NCBI RefSeq assembly: GCF_918698155.1
Contig: NZ_CAKKLX010000003.1
Location: 62,001-126,000, forward strand
Direction: 5' to 3'
Length of the DNA: 64,000 bases
Origin: Roseomonas sp. CECT 9278
Lineage (GTDB): Bacteria > Pseudomonadota > Alphaproteobacteria > Acetobacterales > Acetobacteraceae
The notes under the pieces were generated by a model that ran no database searches, was not told the DNA's origin, and worked only from the letters and a program-made list of their open reading frames with translations. Below, in pieces: positions 62,360 through 64,000 of the stretch. Position 1 is the first letter of the stretch; every line of letters starts with the position of its first letter. Made by a program: the position numbers and the translations under genes.

Positions 62360-64000
62360 ATGGCCAGGATGGGCATCGCCGAACTGGTGGGCAGCGCGCA
62401 GGCGCTGGCCACCGCGGGCCAGGCGTCGCTCGCCGCGGAGCTGTACCGCGACTGGGTGGCGCTGAACCCCGACGACCCGCTGCTGCATGCGGCGGAGTTC
62501 AACCGCGGCGTGCTATTGGCCGCGCTGGGCGACACGCATGGCGCGATCGAGGCCTTCTCGGCCGCGATCCGGCGCCGGCCGGACTTCCTGCCGCCCTACA
62601 TCAACCTGGGCGCGGCCTATGAACGGCTGGGCGCCGGCGCGCAGGCCTTCGGGCACTGGTCGCATGTCTCGACCAGCCTGTCGGCGCTGACCGGGGACAG
62701 CGTGGCGTGGAAGGCGACCGCGCTGAAGCAGATGGCGCAGATGCTGGAATCCGCGCGGCGCCTGTCGGAAGCCGAGGACACGCTGCGCCAGGTGGCGGAG
62801 CTCACGCCCTGGCAGCGCGACGTGGTGCAGCACTGGATCAGCCTGCGCCAGCGGCAATGCCAGTGGCCGCTGCTGCAACCGCTGGCCGGGCATGATCGCG
62901 CGGCGCTGCTGCGCCGCATCGCGCCGCTGTCCATGGCCTGCCATGCCGACGACCCGATGATGCAGCTGGCGGTGGCGCATGCGCATGTGGCGCAGGATCA
63001 CGGCGCGCCGGAACGCTTCCGCACCACCGCGGATTTCGCCGACCGCATCGGGCAGGTCCCGGCGCGGCGGCTGCGCGTGGGCTACCTGTCGTCGGACCTG
63101 CGCGAACACGCCATCGGGTCGCTGATGGCCGGGATGTTCGCGCTGCACGACCGCGCGCAGGTGGAAGTCTTCGCCTATTATTGCGGCGTCCCTCAGGAGG
63201 ACGCGACCAAGGCGCGCATCCGCGCATCGGTCGAACACTGGCGCGACATCACCGCGCTGGACGACGACGCGGCCGAGGCGCTGATGATCGCCGACGGCGT
63301 GGACATCCTGGTCGATGTGAACGGCCACACGCGCAGCGCGCGCACCCGCTTGCTGGCGCGGCGCCCCGCACCCATCATCGTCAACTGGCTGGGCTATCCG
63401 GGCAGCATGGGCAGCCCGTTCCACCACTACATCATCGCCGACGCGACCATCATCCCGCCCGGCCACGAAGGCTTCTACTCGGAACGCGTGGCGCGCCTGG
63501 CCTGCTACCAGCCGAACGACCGCGCACGCCCGGCCGGCGACGACACCGCGCCGACCCGCGCCGCCCACGGCCTGCCGGCGGACGCGACCGTTTTCTGTTC
63601 CTTCAACGGCACGCAGAAGGTCACGCCCTTCGTCTTCGCGCGCTGGATGGCGATCCTGCGCGGCGCGCCGGACAGCGTGCTGTGGCTGCTGAAATCCTGC
63701 GACGAGGTGGAGGCGCGGCTGCGCGCCCAGGCAGCGGCCGCCGGCGTGGCGCCCGAACGTATCGTCTTCGCCCCCATCATCGGCAATCGCGCGCACCTCG
63801 CGCGCTATGCGCTGGCGGACCTGTTCCTCGATACGCTGCCCTATGGCGCGCACACCACGGCTTCGGACGCGCTGTGGATGGGCGTGCCGGTGCTGACCGT
63901 GCCCGGGCGGTCCTTCGCCGCGCGGGTCTGTGCGTCCCTGGTGCAGGCGGCCGGGCTGCCCGACTTCGTCTGTGCCTCCGCCGAGGACTACGTCGCGCGC
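62360..64000 (+). CDS. TPR/OGT (SPINDLY-like, GT41) glycosyltransferase, partial
   Basis: Frame open to the window edge (547 codons). Starts at ATG 62360 with CAGGAG 9 nt upstream, 24 bp after the repeat protein stop. Residues ~1-110 are TPR-like (ASLAAELYRDWVALNPDDPLL; HGAIEAFSAAIRRRPDFLPPYINLGAAYERLG). The catalytic half has the GT41 signatures: RVGYLSSDLREHAIGSL (~238), DILVDVNGHT, NWLGYPGSMGSPFHHYIIADATIIPP, FCSFNGTQKVTP, and DTLPYGAHTTASDALWMGVPVLTVPGRSFAARV (~490). GT41 enzymes attach sugars (GlcNAc, Fuc or others) to Ser/Thr of proteins. Its natural target here would be the threonine-rich neighbour. Confidence 0.9.
   Translation, partial: MARMGIAELVGSAQALATAGQASLAAELYRDWVALNPDDPLLHAAEFNRGVLLAALGDTHGAIEAFSAAIRRRPDFLPPYINLGAAYERLGAGAQAFGHWSHVSTSLSALTGDSVAWKATALKQMAQMLESARRLSEAEDTLRQVAELTPWQRDVVQHWISLRQRQCQWPLLQPLAGHDRAALLRRIAPLSMACHADDPMMQLAVAHAHVAQDHGAPERFRTTADFADRIGQVPARRLRVGYLSSDLREHAIGSLMAGMFALHDRAQVEVFAYYCGVPQEDATKARIRASVEHWRDITALDDDAAEALMIADGVDILVDVNGHTRSARTRLLARRPAPIIVNWLGYPGSMGSPFHHYIIADATIIPPGHEGFYSERVARLACYQPNDRARPAGDDTAPTRAAHGLPADATVFCSFNGTQKVTPFVFARWMAILRGAPDSVLWLLKSCDEVEARLRAQAAAAGVAPERIVFAPIIGNRAHLARYALADLFLDTLPYGAHTTASDALWMGVPVLTVPGRSFAARVCASLVQAAGLPDFVCASAEDYVAR

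Overview
The window is GC-rich, densely coding bacterial chromosome. Several traits point to an alphaproteobacterium of the Acetobacteraceae (Roseomonas-like): the hemE / PPDK-regulator / maf neighbourhood that flanks the chromosomal origin in alphaproteobacteria, the conserved ffs-dnaX-ybaB-recR block, GANTC (CcrM-type) sites in the putative origin, orphan Bug-type substrate-binding proteins, and many 4-bp ATGA/GTGA gene overlaps. The genus is my inference. I see no phage, transposase, CRISPR array or tRNA.

Layout. 1-7 kb: nitronate monooxygenase (partial), pnp, an AbrB-family membrane protein, a diguanylate cyclase and a membrane-anchored metallophosphoesterase. 7-17 kb: a myo-inositol catabolic locus (iolE and iolD leftward; iolG-like, SDR and inositol-monophosphatase rightward) followed by an ABC importer (binding protein, fused double permease, ATPase) that looks iron-type but may import a phosphorylated polyol. 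17-22 kb: Bcr/CflA-type and second MFS transporters, two methyltransferases, an AraC regulator. 22.6-28 kb: aroE-coaE-dnaQ, hemE, a candidate oriC, the PPDK regulator and maf. 28-35.4 kb: azlCD, a Bug protein, and his genes (hisA, then hisF-hisE-HIT) split by two leftward genes of unknown function. 35.4-43 kb: a leftward operon of an exported isoaspartate methyltransferase-like protein, a membrane spermidine-synthase-like protein and a hydrolase, then recR-ybaB-dnaX and the SRP 4.5S RNA. 43-48 kb: small exported proteins, a Bug protein, a GNAT acetyltransferase and a patatin. 48.2-54.3 kb: a rightward catabolic cluster (acetoacetate decarboxylase-like, two carboxymuconolactone decarboxylase-like, two metallo-beta-lactamase-fold, class II aldolase, hydroxyisobutyrate-dehydrogenase-like, MetX-like hydrolase).

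54.3-64 kb holds the most striking locus: a type I secretion ABC transporter with a Cys-less C39-like domain, its HlyD adaptor, a 1,449-residue protein made of exactly 180 uninterrupted octapeptides of the type ALTTTQVG, and a TPR/OGT (SPINDLY-like) glycosyltransferase that runs off the window. I propose a dedicated secretion-plus-O-glycosylation system for a giant threonine-rich repeat protein. The repeat has a 24-unit (576-bp) superperiod marked by acidic 'TTD' units.

Repeats between genes are also notable: a dispersed element of about 100 bp with a terminal hairpin in four copies (two near 17.1 kb, one each at 31.0 and 49.0 kb), paired GC hairpin modules at 24.0, 27.9 and 39.6-39.8 kb, a 26-bp tandem repeat at the end of iolD, and a 30-bp in-frame tandem repeat in the GNAT gene.
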